Assembly: GCF_031348265.1 (NCBI RefSeq)
Contig: NZ_CP133771.1
Location: forward strand, 806,001-870,000
Length of the DNA: 64,000 nucleotides
Source of the DNA: Streptomyces collinus
GTDB lineage: Bacteria; Actinomycetota; Actinomycetes; Streptomycetales; Streptomycetaceae
Direction of reading: 5' to 3'
A program made the position numbers and the translations under genes. Each line of letters begins with the position of its first letter. Position 1 is the stretch's first letter. The notes below the pieces were generated by a model that was not told where the DNA came from, made no database searches, and was given only the letters and a program-made list of their open reading frames with translations. Positions 32,914 to 41,466 of the stretch are shown here, one piece after another.

Positions 32914-35277
32914 TCACGCGGCGGGCGGCTCGGGCTGGTGGCGCGGCGCAGGCACTTCCCCGGCCGCCGGGCCCTCGGGCCGCAGCCGCGCCAGCAGCCT
33001 GCGGCGTTCCTCGGCGAAGACCGGATCGGCCTGGTAGTCGGAGTGACCGAGGATCGGCGCGGGCAGCGGCAGGAGATCGGTACGGCCGTAGGCGAGGGGG
33101 TCCTTCAGGGGGGTGTGGTCGACCTGCGGGCCGCTGTCGCCGGGCAGGCGCACCGGGCCGCCGATGGGGTCGGTGAGCCGGTGGAGGTTGCGCCAGCAGT
33201 CGACGTCACGGTGCAGGGAGCTGAGCGCGTCAGGTCCGAAGTGTGCCGGGAACCAGCGGCCGTAGAGGCGCTCCAGCGGGGAGCCGTAGGTCAGCAGCGC
33301 GACGCGTTTGCGGGCTGACGGGGTGAGTTGCCAGGCCGCGGCGGCGGCGAGGACGCTGCCCTGAGAGTGCCCGGAGATGACCAGCCGTCCGCCGGTGGCA
33401 CGGGTCCAGGTGGCCATCCGCCAGGTCAGGTCGGGCACCGCGCGCTCGGCGTAGCAGGGCGGGGCGAAGGGGTGGGAGGCGCGGGGCCAGAAGGTGCCCA
33501 CGTCCCACAGGATGCCGATGGTGCGGCGGGCCGAGGCGTCCTTGTAGGCACGCCGGCCCCAGGTGACGAAGAGGAGGAAGCCGAGGCCGATCAGCCAGGA
33601 GCCGAGGGCCTGCGAGGTCTCGGCGGCGCCGTGGACGACGGGGTAGGCGCCCTGCGCGGCCTCGCCGGGGGTCTCGTCGGTGGCGAGGGCGCCCACGAGG
33701 GCTCCGGCGCCGAGCAGCAGGGTGACGCCGGAGGTGACGGCGACGATGCGGGGTCCCCGGTCGGTGAGCGCGGCCATCGCCCGGGTGTAGGCGATCCGGC
33801 GGGTGCGGGCGGGGTCGAGGTCCTCGTCCGGGTAGTCGAGTGCCACGGCGGCCCGCTCGGCGCGGGCGAGCTGCCAGGCGCGGTGGGCCAGCCAGCCGAT
33901 GAGCCCGAGCAGCACGACGAGCAGGGGCGGGATCACGGAGGCCTGCCAGGTCAGCAGGACCGGCGGGCCCTCGAGTGACGCTCCGGTGCCGTCCAGCCAG
34001 TCGGACACGCGCTGCGACACACCGCCGGACATGACGCCGCCGAGCGCGCAGGCCAGCATCGCCACGGCCGGTCCGCCCAGGCCCCGCAGCACCGCCCGCC
34101 GGTCGGGGTCGGTGCGGTGCAGGGCGTGGGCGACGACGCCGAGGACGATCACGAGCAGGCCCTGGACCAGGGCGATCCCGCCGAAGGTCGCATCACCCGG
34201 CAGCCGGCCTTCCGACGTCCACCCGGGGCGCTCCCATCCGGCGTACAGCAGGGCGAGGGCGAGCAGGACGAGCGCGACGAGCGGCAGGCGCCGTACGAAA
34301 CGCTCGTCGAGTTTCCGGTCCAGCCGTCTCTCGCTGCGGCCGCGGCGGCACACCACCCACACCACGGCGACCGCGCAGGCCGCGAGGGCCGCCTCCAGGA
34401 CCAGGCCCAGAACGCCGAGTACGGCGGGGCCGCCAGGGCGCCGGTCGAAGCGGGCGGCGGCGCTGCCGACCGCGGCGGCGACCGTGATCAGTCCGGCGGC
34501 GGTGTGCGCGGCGCGCAGCCGGGCCACCAGCCGGCGCCCGTACCAGAACCCGGGCCGGCCGAGTGCGGTCGGGCCGCCGTCTCCTTCGGGCTCGGGTGCA
34601 CGTTCGATGGGCTGCTGGGACTCGTAGTCGCTCCATGTGCGCCGGGACAGGTACCAGAGGAGGACGGTCAGGGCGGTGGGCACGACGGCGGCGAGGGCGA
34701 GCCTGCGGCCGGGGGCGCTCCACCAGCCGCCGTCCGAGACGGTGGGCGAGAGGAAGCCCAGCCAGGTGTGGCGGTCGGCGCAGGCGGTGGTGCCCGCGCA
34801 CTGCCAGGCCGCCAGGTCGAGGGCGACCTCACAGGCGGCCGCCACGAGCAGCGCCGTCAGGGTGAGTGCCGTGAGCCGTACCAGGAGGCCGTAGAGGCGT
34901 ACGGTGCGGCGGCGGCCGTGGGCGGAGGGGCGCATCCAGTGCGCGAGGTTGACGACCATGAACGGCAGCAGCAACAGCCACAGGGCGCGGGTGCCGTTGC
35001 CGGAGGTGAGGTTGCACCAGACGTAGGCCTCGGGCACCGGCCCTTCACGGCGACGGTCGTCAGGGGTGTGCTCGGCGTCGACGTCGTCGGCGCGCCGGAA
35101 GACGGCCGCCGTGTCGTCGCCGGTGATCCGTACCGTCCGCGGATCGTTGAGCATCTCCTGCGGCGTGGTTCCGCCGACGCCGTGGACCAGGAGTTCCAGG
35201 GCGGTCCCGGGCTCGCCGGGCCGCGTGGCGGGACCGTCTGACCCGCCGGTCGACGCATGTTCCTGCGCACGTTCCAC
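32914..35277 (-). CDS. Large multi-pass membrane protein with lipase-like domain
   Basis: About 787 aa from the GTG at 35277, which has GGGGGAAG 9 nt upstream. An N-terminal hydrolase strand (LELLVHGVGGTTPQEML) is followed by about eight to ten membrane segments. A C-terminal alpha/beta-hydrolase part carries the nucleophile elbow GHSQGSVLAAAAAWQL and later YGSPLERLYGRWFP. The two ends of the hydrolase fold appear separated by the membrane region, an unusual split architecture. It is convergent with the beta-helix/AAA+ gene. It may act on lipids or envelope esters; the substrate is unknown. Confidence 0.8.
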   Translation of the reverse strand: MERAQEHASTGGSDGPATRPGEPGTALELLVHGVGGTTPQEMLNDPRTVRITGDDTAAVFRRADDVDAEHTPDDRRREGPVPEAYVWCNLTSGNGTRALWLLLLPFMVVNLAHWMRPSAHGRRRTVRLYGLLVRLTALTLTALLVAAACEVALDLAAWQCAGTTACADRHTWLGFLSPTVSDGGWWSAPGRRLALAAVVPTALTVLLWYLSRRTWSDYESQQPIERAPEPEGDGGPTALGRPGFWYGRRLVARLRAAHTAAGLITVAAAVGSAAARFDRRPGGPAVLGVLGLVLEAALAACAVAVVWVVCRRGRSERRLDRKLDERFVRRLPLVALVLLALALLYAGWERPGWTSEGRLPGDATFGGIALVQGLLVIVLGVVAHALHRTDPDRRAVLRGLGGPAVAMLACALGGVMSGGVSQRVSDWLDGTGASLEGPPVLLTWQASVIPPLLVVLLGLIGWLAHRAWQLARAERAAVALDYPDEDLDPARTRRIAYTRAMAALTDRGPRIVAVTSGVTLLLGAGALVGALATDETPGEAAQGAYPVVHGAAETSQALGSWLIGLGFLLFVTWGRRAYKDASARRTIGILWDVGTFWPRASHPFAPPCYAERAVPDLTWRMATWTRATGGRLVISGHSQGSVLAAAAAWQLTPSARKRVALLTYGSPLERLYGRWFPAHFGPDALSSLHRDVDCWRNLHRLTDPIGGPVRLPGDSGPQVDHTPLKDPLAYGRTDLLPLPAPILGHSDYQADPVFAEERRRLLARLRPEGPAAGEVPAPRHQPEPPAA

Positions 35278-35567
35278 TGATTCGCACTTCCCCCGTGACA
35301 CGCCGTCGGCTCTGTCCGTGCGGGCACAAGGATCTCCACTTCCGCGGCGCCGCACACCTCCTGTCACGGAATCTCCCCGATCCGTGATGAAGCGTTGTGA
35401 CGGCTGAGCCACCGGTGGCATGTGCGCGACGAGTGGGCGTGGTGGCGCTCTCCGCTCCGCGACATGCGAGGATGGGACGTCCTCGCACCGCGGCCCGGGA
35501 GAATGCCCTAGTCGGAGCCGGTGCGGGGGGTGTCGGACGGCATTGAGGCGAAAGGACCGGAGCGTAC

Positions 35568-36398
35568 GTGAGCGAGAATCAGAACCTCCTCGCGGAGCAG
35601 CGGCGATCCCTGATCCTCGACGAGGTTCGCCGCCGGGGCGGTGTCCGGGTCAACGAGCTGACCCGCAAGCTCGGCGTGTCGGACATGACGGTCCGCCGTG
35701 ACCTCGACGCGCTCGCCCGCCAGGGCGTGCTGGAAAAGGTGCACGGCGGCGCGGTCCCGGTGGTCGAGGCCAGTACCCACGAACCGGGCTTCGAGGCCAA
35801 GTCCGGCCTGGAGCTGACCGCCAAGGAGGACATCGCACGCGCCGCGGCCAAGCTGGTCGCGCCGGGCGCCGCGATCGCCCTGTCGGGCGGCACGACGACC
35901 TTCGCGCTGGCGCACCAGCTGCTGGACGTCCCGGACCTGACGGTGGTCACCAATTCGGTGCGGGTCGCCGATGTGTTCCACGCGGCGCAGCGCACCTCGG
36001 GCCCGCGGCAGGGCGCGGCCACGGTCGTGCTGACGGGCGGGGTGCGCACGCCCTCCGACTCGCTGGTGGGGCCGGTGGCCGACCAGGCGATCGCGGCGCT
36101 CCACTTCGACCTGCTGTTCCTCGGGGTGCACGGCATATCGGTCGAGGCCGGCCTGTCGACGCCGAACCTCGCGGAGGCCGAGACGAACCGGCGGCTCGTG
36201 CAGTCCGCCCGCCGCGTGGTCGTGGTCGCGGACCACACCAAGTGGGGCAAGGTGGGGCTGAGTTCGTTCGCCTCGCTGGAGCGGATCGACACGCTCGTGA
36301 CGGACGCCGGCCTGCCGGACGACGCGCGCGGGGTCGTCGCGGAACATCTGCGACGGCTGGTGGTGGCCGGGGAGCCCGAGGACGGCGCAGACATCTGA
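35568..36398 (+). CDS. DeoR family transcriptional regulator
   Basis: 276 aa. The N-terminal DeoR helix-turn-helix is GVRVNELTRKLGVSDMTVRRDLDALARQGVLEKVHGGAV. The C-terminal effector domain has the sugar-phosphate-binding pattern SGGTTTFALAHQL, VLTGGVRTPSDSLVGP and VVVVADHTKWGKVG. The GTG start follows GGAGCGTAC. No sugar gene is adjacent, so its targets lie elsewhere; it may act globally like some streptomycete DeoR/GlpR proteins. Confidence 0.92.
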   Translation: MSENQNLLAEQRRSLILDEVRRRGGVRVNELTRKLGVSDMTVRRDLDALARQGVLEKVHGGAVPVVEASTHEPGFEAKSGLELTAKEDIARAAAKLVAPGAAIALSGGTTTFALAHQLLDVPDLTVVTNSVRVADVFHAAQRTSGPRQGAATVVLTGGVRTPSDSLVGPVADQAIAALHFDLLFLGVHGISVEAGLSTPNLAEAETNRRLVQSARRVVVVADHTKWGKVGLSSFASLERIDTLVTDAGLPDDARGVVAEHLRRLVVAGEPEDGADI

Positions 36399-36461
36399 CG
36401 GTAGCTCAGCTAGGGTGGCGCACCCGGTCATCGCCCGCTCCCGTCCAGGAGGGCTGCGCCC

Positions 36462-36929
36462 ATGCCCCGTCGACTGCGCCCGGTGGAACTCGACTTCGTG
36501 GCGACGGCTCCCGTCCGGCATGTCTTCGAACGGGACATGGCCGCTCCGCCGGAGGCGGTGTACGGCGCGCTGGAGGACGTGCCCGGCTGGGCCGAGTGGT
36601 TCGCGCAGGTGTCGGCCGCCCGCCCGGTCGGCGCCGGCGCGGGGCGGGACATCACGCTCACCGGTGGCATCCGGTTCCGTGAGACGGTCATCGCGGCGAA
36701 GGGACCCGGGCTGTACGCCTACCGCGTGGACGTCACCAATCTGCCGGGCGTGCGGGCGCTGGCCGAGGAGTGGCGGCTCGCGCCGGCCGGCGGCGGCACC
36801 CGGGTGCGGTGGATTTTCGCCACCGACGGGACCGCTGCGTACCGGCTGGCGGTGAAGGTGGCGCGCGCAGGTCAGGCGCGCGCCTTCCGGGACGCCGTGC
36901 GGGCGCTGGACCGGCGGCTGAAGGTCTGA
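36462..36929 (+). CDS. SRPBCC (polyketide cyclase/START-like) protein
   Basis: 155 aa. The fold is recognisable from HVFERDMAAPPEAVYGALEDVPGWAEWFAQV, the middle beta strands (FRETVIAAKGPGLYAYRV) and the long C-terminal helix. AGGAGGGC precedes the ATG by about 8 nt, and TAGGGT lies about 45 nt upstream. These proteins bind a hydrophobic ligand; this one is an orphan with no biosynthetic cluster nearby. It is convergent with the Cds1-like gene, 12 bp apart. Confidence 0.85.
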   Translation: MPRRLRPVELDFVATAPVRHVFERDMAAPPEAVYGALEDVPGWAEWFAQVSAARPVGAGAGRDITLTGGIRFRETVIAAKGPGLYAYRVDVTNLPGVRALAEEWRLAPAGGGTRVRWIFATDGTAAYRLAVKVARAGQARAFRDAVRALDRRLKV

Positions 36930-36941
36930 GGACCCGGGGGC

Positions 36942-38066
36942 TCAGTCCGGCCAGACGCCCGTCTTCAGCAGTGAGTCGATCGCGGCCGTGTACGGCTGGA
37001 TGTCCAGCCCCTGGGCGGTCAGCCAGGCGTCCGAGTAGTACTTGTCGAGATACCGGTCCCCGGGGTCGCACAGCAGGGTCACGACGCTGCCCTGCCGACC
37101 CTCGGACACCATCTCCGCGACGATCTTCAGCGCGCTCCACAAGCCCGTGCCGGTGGAGCCGCCGGCCTTGCGGCCGATGGCGCGTTCCAGGGCGCGTACG
37201 GCGGCGACACTGGCCGCGTCGGGCACCTTCATCATCCGGTCGATCGCGCCGGGCACGAAGCTCGGTTCCATGCGGGGCCGGCCGATGCCCTCGATACGGG
37301 AGCCGCAGTCGCAGGTGACGTCCGGATCGCCGGTGGTCCAGCCCTCGAAGAAGCACGAGTTCTCGGGGTCGGCCACACAGACGCGGGTGTCGTACTGCAT
37401 GTAGTGGACGTAGCGCGCGAGGGTCGCGGAGGTGCCGCCGGTGCCCGCGGTGGCGACGATCCACGCCGGCTCGGGGAACCGCTCCAGGCGCAGCTGGCGG
37501 AAGATGGACTCGGCGATGTTGTTGTTCCCGCGCCAGTCCGTGGCCCGTTCGGCGTAGGTGAACTGGTCCATGTAGTGGCCGCCGGTCTCGGCCGCGAGGC
37601 GGGCGGACTCCTCGTACATCGTGCGGGGGTCGTCCACGAAGTGACATCGGCCGGCGTGGAACTCGATGAGGCGGATCTTCTCGGCGCTCGTCGTGCGCGG
37701 CATGACGGCGATGAAGGGCACGCCGATCAGCTTCGCGAAGTACGCCTCGGAGACGGCGGTCGAGCCGCTGGAGGCCTCGATGACGGGCCGGTCCGGCCGG
37801 ATCCAGCCGTTGCACAGGCCGTAGAGGAAGAGGGAGCGGGCGAGCCGGTGCTTGAGACTGCCGGTGGGGTGGGTGGACTCGTCCTTCAGGTACAGGTCGA
37901 TGCCCCACCGCTGCGGCAGGGGGAACTGCAGCAGGTGTGTGTCGGCCGAGCGGTTGGCGTCCGCCTGGACTCTGCGGACGGCCTCTTTGAGCCACGCCCG
38001 GTAGGCGGCGTCGCTGTGGTCGACGTCGAGGGTCACGCCGGTCCGGGTCTGCTGGGGGGTACTCAC
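36942..38066 (-). CDS. PLP-dependent cysteine desulfhydrase, Cds1-like
   Basis: 374 aa from the GTG at 38066, with AGGAG 5 nt upstream; the longer open frame beyond it is spurious. It is a fold-type II PLP enzyme with the lysine in [15 protein letters not shown], the cofactor/substrate loop [17 protein letters not shown], and the glycine loop [16 protein letters not shown] Cys-containing segment ([16 protein letters not shown]) is also present. It closely resembles mycobacterial Cds1, which degrades cysteine to H2S, pyruvate and ammonia. It is the second fold-type II PLP enzyme in the window, clearly of a different subfamily from the one at 6318-7445. Confidence 0.85.
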   Translation of the reverse strand: MSTPQQTRTGVTLDVDHSDAAYRAWLKEAVRRVQADANRSADTHLLQFPLPQRWGIDLYLKDESTHPTGSLKHRLARSLFLYGLCNGWIRPDRPVIEASSGSTAVSEAYFAKLIGVPFIAVMPRTTSAEKIRLIEFHAGRCHFVDDPRTMYEESARLAAETGGHYMDQFTYAERATDWRGNNNIAESIFRQLRLERFPEPAWIVATAGTGGTSATLARYVHYMQYDTRVCVADPENSCFFEGWTTGDPDVTCDCGSRIEGIGRPRMEPSFVPGAIDRMMKVPDAASVAAVRALERAIGRKAGGSTGTGLWSALKIVAEMVSEGRQGSVVTLLCDPGDRYLDKYYSDAWLTAQGLDIQPYTAAIDSLLKTGVWPD

Positions 38067-38604
38067 GGGGGCTCCTAACGCTGCGCGCCGGCAAGGGGGC
38101 GCACGGCCGGCACACCGATCATAAGCACCTTGAGCACGCTTCTCACCTGCATAAACGCATCTTTGAGCCCCCCAAAGCGCCCCCAGGGGCAGGGCCCGGG
38201 GCAAGGGGGCGCGCGGTCCAGGGAGCGCATGGGCGAGTGTGCTGCGGGCGCCCCCGGAGAGGGGGGCGCGGGCACTGGTGCTCGACGCCGGGCGGGGGCA
38301 GACTGCTCGGCGGGACCAAGGCCCCGGACGGGGTGAGCGCAGGGTACGACCGCCTCCCGGGGCAGGCCTCGGGCACGGGCACCACCCTCTCGGGGGGCGA
38401 CGGCCGGCGGGGCACACCGCACGGCCGGGCCGGGTCCGGACCGGGCGAGCGGGCGCACCACCCCGGAGGGGAACCTTCGTCCGGGTGCACCACCCCGGAG
38501 GGGACCCTTCGGCCGGACGGGGCACACTGGATCAGGACACGACCCCGTACCGGGCACCGCGCGGAGCGGGCCGGTACACCGACGCGCACTAGGGGGCGGG
38601 TGGC
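38067..38604. other. 538 bp without a gene, GC-extreme, containing a tandem repeat
   Basis: No convincing gene on either strand; the long open frames here reflect base composition. The left part, AT-richer around 38110-38170, probably carries the promoter of the Cds1-like gene. The right part contains two tandem copies of a 32-bp unit (listed separately) and repeated GGGGCACAC motifs, upstream of the small gene at 38605. Confidence 0.6.
38451..38514 (+). repeat. Tandem duplication of a 32-bp GC-rich unit
   Basis: Copy 1 is at 38451-38482 and copy 2 at 38483-38514. The units share GCACCACCCCGGAGGGGA followed by CCTTCG and differ at three positions. Each unit contains the inverted repeat CCCC-GGA-GGGG. 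It ends about 90 bp before the gene at 38605, so it may be a duplicated regulatory site. Confidence 0.75.
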
Positions 38605-38928
38605 ATGGGAGAGCCGGAGTTCAGGGCCACGGGCGTGCGGATCGGAAAGCGGCTGCGTTCGCTCACCCGGGCCGGGCAGGTCCGGATCAGCGACGGCCGG
38701 CTCCAACTGCTGACCAGCTACGGCAGTGAGATCGACAGCGCGCCGGTGCAGGCCGTGCGCGCCTCCAAGCCCTGGTTCGGCCCCGATGACCGGGCCACGG
38801 CGGACCTCAACGGCCAGCGGTACCTGCTCACTCTGGGCGACCACGACCCCGCCCCGGGGGAGCCGGGCCCGCCGGCGGCGCGGCGGTTCATCGAAGCCGT
38901 GCGCAGGGCAGCGGGGCGTGGCGACTGA
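38605..38928 (+). CDS. Conserved hypothetical protein, 107 aa
   Basis: Small soluble protein with no membrane segment (MGEPEFRATGVRIGKRLRSL, then ASKPWFGPDDRATADLNGQRYLLTLG). A GGGGGCGGG stretch before the ATG can serve as ribosome binding site. The beta-rich middle resembles PH-like or DUF-type proteins, but I do not recognise the family. It precedes the RsbW-like gene by about 180 bp in the same direction. Confidence 0.7.
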   Translation: MGEPEFRATGVRIGKRLRSLTRAGQVRISDGRLQLLTSYGSEIDSAPVQAVRASKPWFGPDDRATADLNGQRYLLTLGDHDPAPGEPGPPAARRFIEAVRRAAGRGD

Positions 38929-39111
38929 GATGTCCGCGAGTTGCGGTACTTCATCCCCTACGCCACTCTGGTCTCACGTCACTCTGGGTTTACCGGCGAT
39001 AACGCTGCGAACCAGCCCGCCGGCCACGACAGCAGGCGGCAGTGTCACGCAGGCGCCCTGCTGGATCCGAACTCCGTGTTCTTCCGGACCTCACGTCGGG
39101 GAGTCGCAGCC

Positions 39112-39645
39112 GTGATCAGCTACCCAAGCAGGCACTGCACGGTGGAGCTCCAAGCCCTGCCGTCGCGGATCGGCCAGGTCCGCAGAATCGTATCTGCGCA
39201 ATTGCGCTACTGGCATCTGGATCCCCTGATCGACCGGGCCTCGCTCGGCGTGACGGAGCTGTTGTCCAACGTCCACCGCCATGCCCAGCCCGACAAGACG
39301 TGCACCGTGGAGATAGAGCTGCTGCTCGACCGGCTCACCGTCTCGGTGCGCGACGGTGACCCGCGGATGCCCGTGGTCGACGACGCCGAACCGCTGGCGA
39401 CCTGCGGGCGCGGGCTCGCGATGGTGGCCGCCATGAGCGAGAGCTGGGGCGTCCGGCCGGACGGCGAGTCCGGCAAGGTCGTGTGGTTCACCCTGCCGAC
39501 GTCCGCCCCCGCGGTGACCGCGCCGTCGCTTCACGCCCGGCGCACGGTCCTGGACAAGCCCGCGCGCCGGTTCGCCGAGGTCGGGGCTTCCGCCGACGGG
39601 CTCCGGCCCGACCATGCTCCCGCCCGGTCCGCCGTTGCCGGTTGA
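39112..39645 (+). CDS. Anti-sigma-factor-type ATP-binding protein (RsbW-like, HATPase_c)
   Basis: About 177 aa from the GTG at 39112. The GHKL ATPase motifs are present: N-box LGVTELLSNVHRHAQPD, then LTVSVRDGDPRMPVVDD and a G-box GRGLAMVAAMSESWGV. This is one of the many streptomycete serine-kinase/anti-sigma regulators that sequester sigma factors or phosphorylate anti-anti-sigma factors. No sigma factor or antagonist gene is adjacent, so its partner must be encoded elsewhere. A palindromic terminator follows. Confidence 0.9.
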   Translation: MISYPSRHCTVELQALPSRIGQVRRIVSAQLRYWHLDPLIDRASLGVTELLSNVHRHAQPDKTCTVEIELLLDRLTVSVRDGDPRMPVVDDAEPLATCGRGLAMVAAMSESWGVRPDGESGKVVWFTLPTSAPAVTAPSLHARRTVLDKPARRFAEVGASADGLRPDHAPARSAVAG

Positions 39646-39677
39646 CCGGGCGGTGACCACCCTCCCCTGAGGAGCCT

Positions 39678-39695
39678 CGGGGGCGTACGCCCCCG
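39678..39695. terminator. 18-bp perfect palindrome between convergent genes
   Basis: CGGGGGCGTACGCCCCCG lies 33 bp after the RsbW-like stop codon and before the convergent SHOCT gene end. Further G- and C-runs on either side could extend the hairpin. It is probably a bidirectional terminator; the remaining bases of the 197-bp gap show nothing else. Confidence 0.65.
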
Positions 39696-39842
39696 GGGGC
39701 GCTCCGGGGGCGCACGTCACCCCGTGGCGACCGCCGGCAGCACGCTCGGGCCCGGCGGCGCGCGCCGGGCCGGAAGCGGCACGGGGAGGGCGCCGGCCGC
39801 GACGGTCACGACGACCAGGGCCCTGAGTCGCGGCGGCCGCCC

Positions 39843-40127
39843 TTACGCCACACCTCCCTTGTGGCCGAACTCCTCGTTCAGTACGGACAATCGGCGCCAG
39901 TACTCGTCCTCGTCGATCTCGCCGGAGGCGAAGCGGCGGCCGAGTACGGCGATGGGCGAGTCGTCCCTGACGGCGGACTGCCGCCAGGGACCGCCGCGGC
40001 GGCCACGCCACACGGAGCGGCGCAGCAGCGCGACGCCGCCGCCGATCACCAGCGCCCAGATCACCGGGAAGAGCAGGATCCACGGGCCGGGCCCGCCGCC
40101 GTCGCCGAAGTTCGCCAGGGTCTGCAT
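39843..40127 (-). CDS. SHOCT-domain small membrane protein
   Basis: 94 aa from the ATG at 40127, with GGAG 9 nt upstream. One membrane helix (WILLFPVIWALVIGGGVALL) precedes a basic loop, and the C-terminal SHOCT motif is DDSPIAVLGRRFASGEIDEDEYWRRLSVL. SHOCT domains are short oligomerisation or binding modules. It is divergent from a TetR gene. Confidence 0.88.
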   Translation of the reverse strand: MQTLANFGDGGGPGPWILLFPVIWALVIGGGVALLRRSVWRGRRGGPWRQSAVRDDSPIAVLGRRFASGEIDEDEYWRRLSVLNEEFGHKGGVA

Positions 40128-40275
40128 GTCGTCCGACTCCTCGATCACTCGATGGCTCGTGTCGCTTACGAGAGTCCTCCGGCAGGCGCCCCGGGTCGTC
40201 GTACGGCCAGCGGCACCGCCCGTACCCCACGGGGAGTAGACGGACGGCTCTCCATTGCTCCGCACCCCTCGACTT

Positions 40276-40298
40276 CTGTAACTACTGGTATGTACAGT
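40276..40298. promoter_or_regulatory. Probable autoregulatory operator overlapping TetR -10 box
   Basis: CTGTA (40276-40280) and TACAG (40293-40297) form an inverted repeat with 12 nt between arms. TACAGT (40293-40298) is also a -10 box 6 nt before the ATG at 40305, giving a leaderless layout. A dimer bound here would block its own promoter. Confidence 0.5.
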
Positions 40299-40304
40299 GC
40301 GAGC

Positions 40305-40868
40305 ATGAGCACCCCGGAACGGCTGATCGAGTCCACCCGCGAACTGTTGTGGGAGCGTGGCTACGTGGGCACCAGCCCCAAGGCGATCCTGGAACGCGCG
40401 GACGCCGGGCAGGGCAGCATGTACCACCACTTCAAGGGCAAGCCCGATCTCGCACTGGCCGCGATCCGCCGGACCGCCGAGGAGATGCGCGCCACCGCGG
40501 CGGGAGTGCTCGACGGCCCGGGCACGCCGTACGAGCGCATCGAGGCGTATCTGCGGCGCGAGCGGGACGTGCTGCGGGGCTGCCCGGTCGGCCGGCTGAC
40601 GATGGATCCGGACGTCATCGCGAGCGCCGAGCTGCGCGCACCGGTCGACGAGACGCTCGACTGGCTGCGCGGGCGGATCGCCGGGATCGTCGAGGAAGGT
40701 AAGGCTCAGGGCCAGTTCGCGCCCGGGCTCGACGGCGGCGAGATCGCGGCGGCGGTCGTCGCGACCGTCCAGGGTGGTTACGTCCTCGCCCGCGCGTCCG
40801 GCTCCCCCGCCGCGTTCGACGCGGGGGTCCGGGGGCTCCTCTCCCTGCTGGCACCCCGGACTTCTTGA
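40305..40868 (+). CDS. TetR/AcrR family transcriptional regulator
   Basis: 187 aa. The helix-turn-helix is RLIESTRELLWERGYVGTSPKAILERADAGQGSMYHHFKGKPDLAL. The C-terminal part (LRGCPVGRLTMDPDVI) is of the LmrA/YxaF-like TetR_C type that includes electrophile sensors. The ATG at 40305 fits the leaderless -10 box. The next gene, DUF4865, starts 10 nt after its stop, and a phosphotriesterase-like gene follows, so this is a self-contained regulated unit. Confidence 0.92.
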   Translation: MSTPERLIESTRELLWERGYVGTSPKAILERADAGQGSMYHHFKGKPDLALAAIRRTAEEMRATAAGVLDGPGTPYERIEAYLRRERDVLRGCPVGRLTMDPDVIASAELRAPVDETLDWLRGRIAGIVEEGKAQGQFAPGLDGGEIAAAVVATVQGGYVLARASGSPAAFDAGVRGLLSLLAPRTS

Positions 40869-40878
40869 GGAGGCTTCC

Positions 40879-41466
40879 TTGTACGCCATGCAGTACGAGC
40901 TCACCCTGCCGGCCGGATACGACATGGGCCTCATCCGCGACCGCGTCGCCCGCCGCGGCCACCTCCTCGACGACCGGGAAGGGCTCGGCGTCAAGGCATA
41001 CCTGATACGCGAGCGCGGCCTGCGCGGCTCGCCGGTCGACCAGTACGCGCCGTTCTACCTCTGGAACACCGTGGACGGTATGAACGCCTTCCTGTGGGGC
41101 GGCGGGTTCCAGGGGGTCAGTGACGACTTCGGGCGTCCGTCGGTGCGGCAGTGGACGGGGCTCGCGTACGAGGAAGGGGGCGGTTCGCAGGCGCGGTTCG
41201 CGGTGCGGCGGCGCCAACCGGTGCCGGACAGCGGGCGGTTGGCCGACGCCGCGGCGGAATCCGTGGGCGAGGCCCGGCGGCTGGCCGGGGAGCGCGGGGC
41301 CGTCCTCGCCGCCGCGGCCGTCGACACGAGCCGCTGGGAGCTGGTGCACTTCTCCCTCTGGGAGCACTGGGATCATGACACGCCCACGGCCGACGGCGAG
41401 GTGTTCGAGGTGCTGCACCTGTCCGCGCCGGGCCGGGACCGGCTGCCCCGGGGACGCCGGTGGTGA
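40879..41466 (+). CDS. DUF4865 family protein
   Basis: 195 aa starting at a TTG (40879), chosen because GAGGAGG lies 5 nt upstream and the protein then begins MYAMQYE as in the family. An ATG at 40888 would leave 15 nt spacing. Conserved blocks are ITLPAGYD-like LTLPAGYDMGLIRDRVARRGH, LGVKAYLIRERGLRGSPVDQYAPFYLWNT and MNAFLWGGGFQGV. The activity is unknown; a dimeric alpha/beta-barrel related to small monooxygenases is possible. It is often found next to TetR regulators, as here. Confidence 0.85.
   Translation: MYAMQYELTLPAGYDMGLIRDRVARRGHLLDDREGLGVKAYLIRERGLRGSPVDQYAPFYLWNTVDGMNAFLWGGGFQGVSDDFGRPSVRQWTGLAYEEGGGSQARFAVRRRQPVPDSGRLADAAAESVGEARRLAGERGAVLAAAAVDTSRWELVHFSLWEHWDHDTPTADGEVFEVLHLSAPGRDRLPRGRRW

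Noticed and set aside
38451-38514. Possible CRISPR array
   Set aside because: Only two directly abutting copies without unique spacers and no cas genes; classed as a tandem repeat.
38075-38557. 160-aa minus-strand open frame upstream of the Cds1-like gene
   Set aside because: Pro/Arg/Ala-rich noise across a tandem repeat; no ribosome binding site and no family resemblance.
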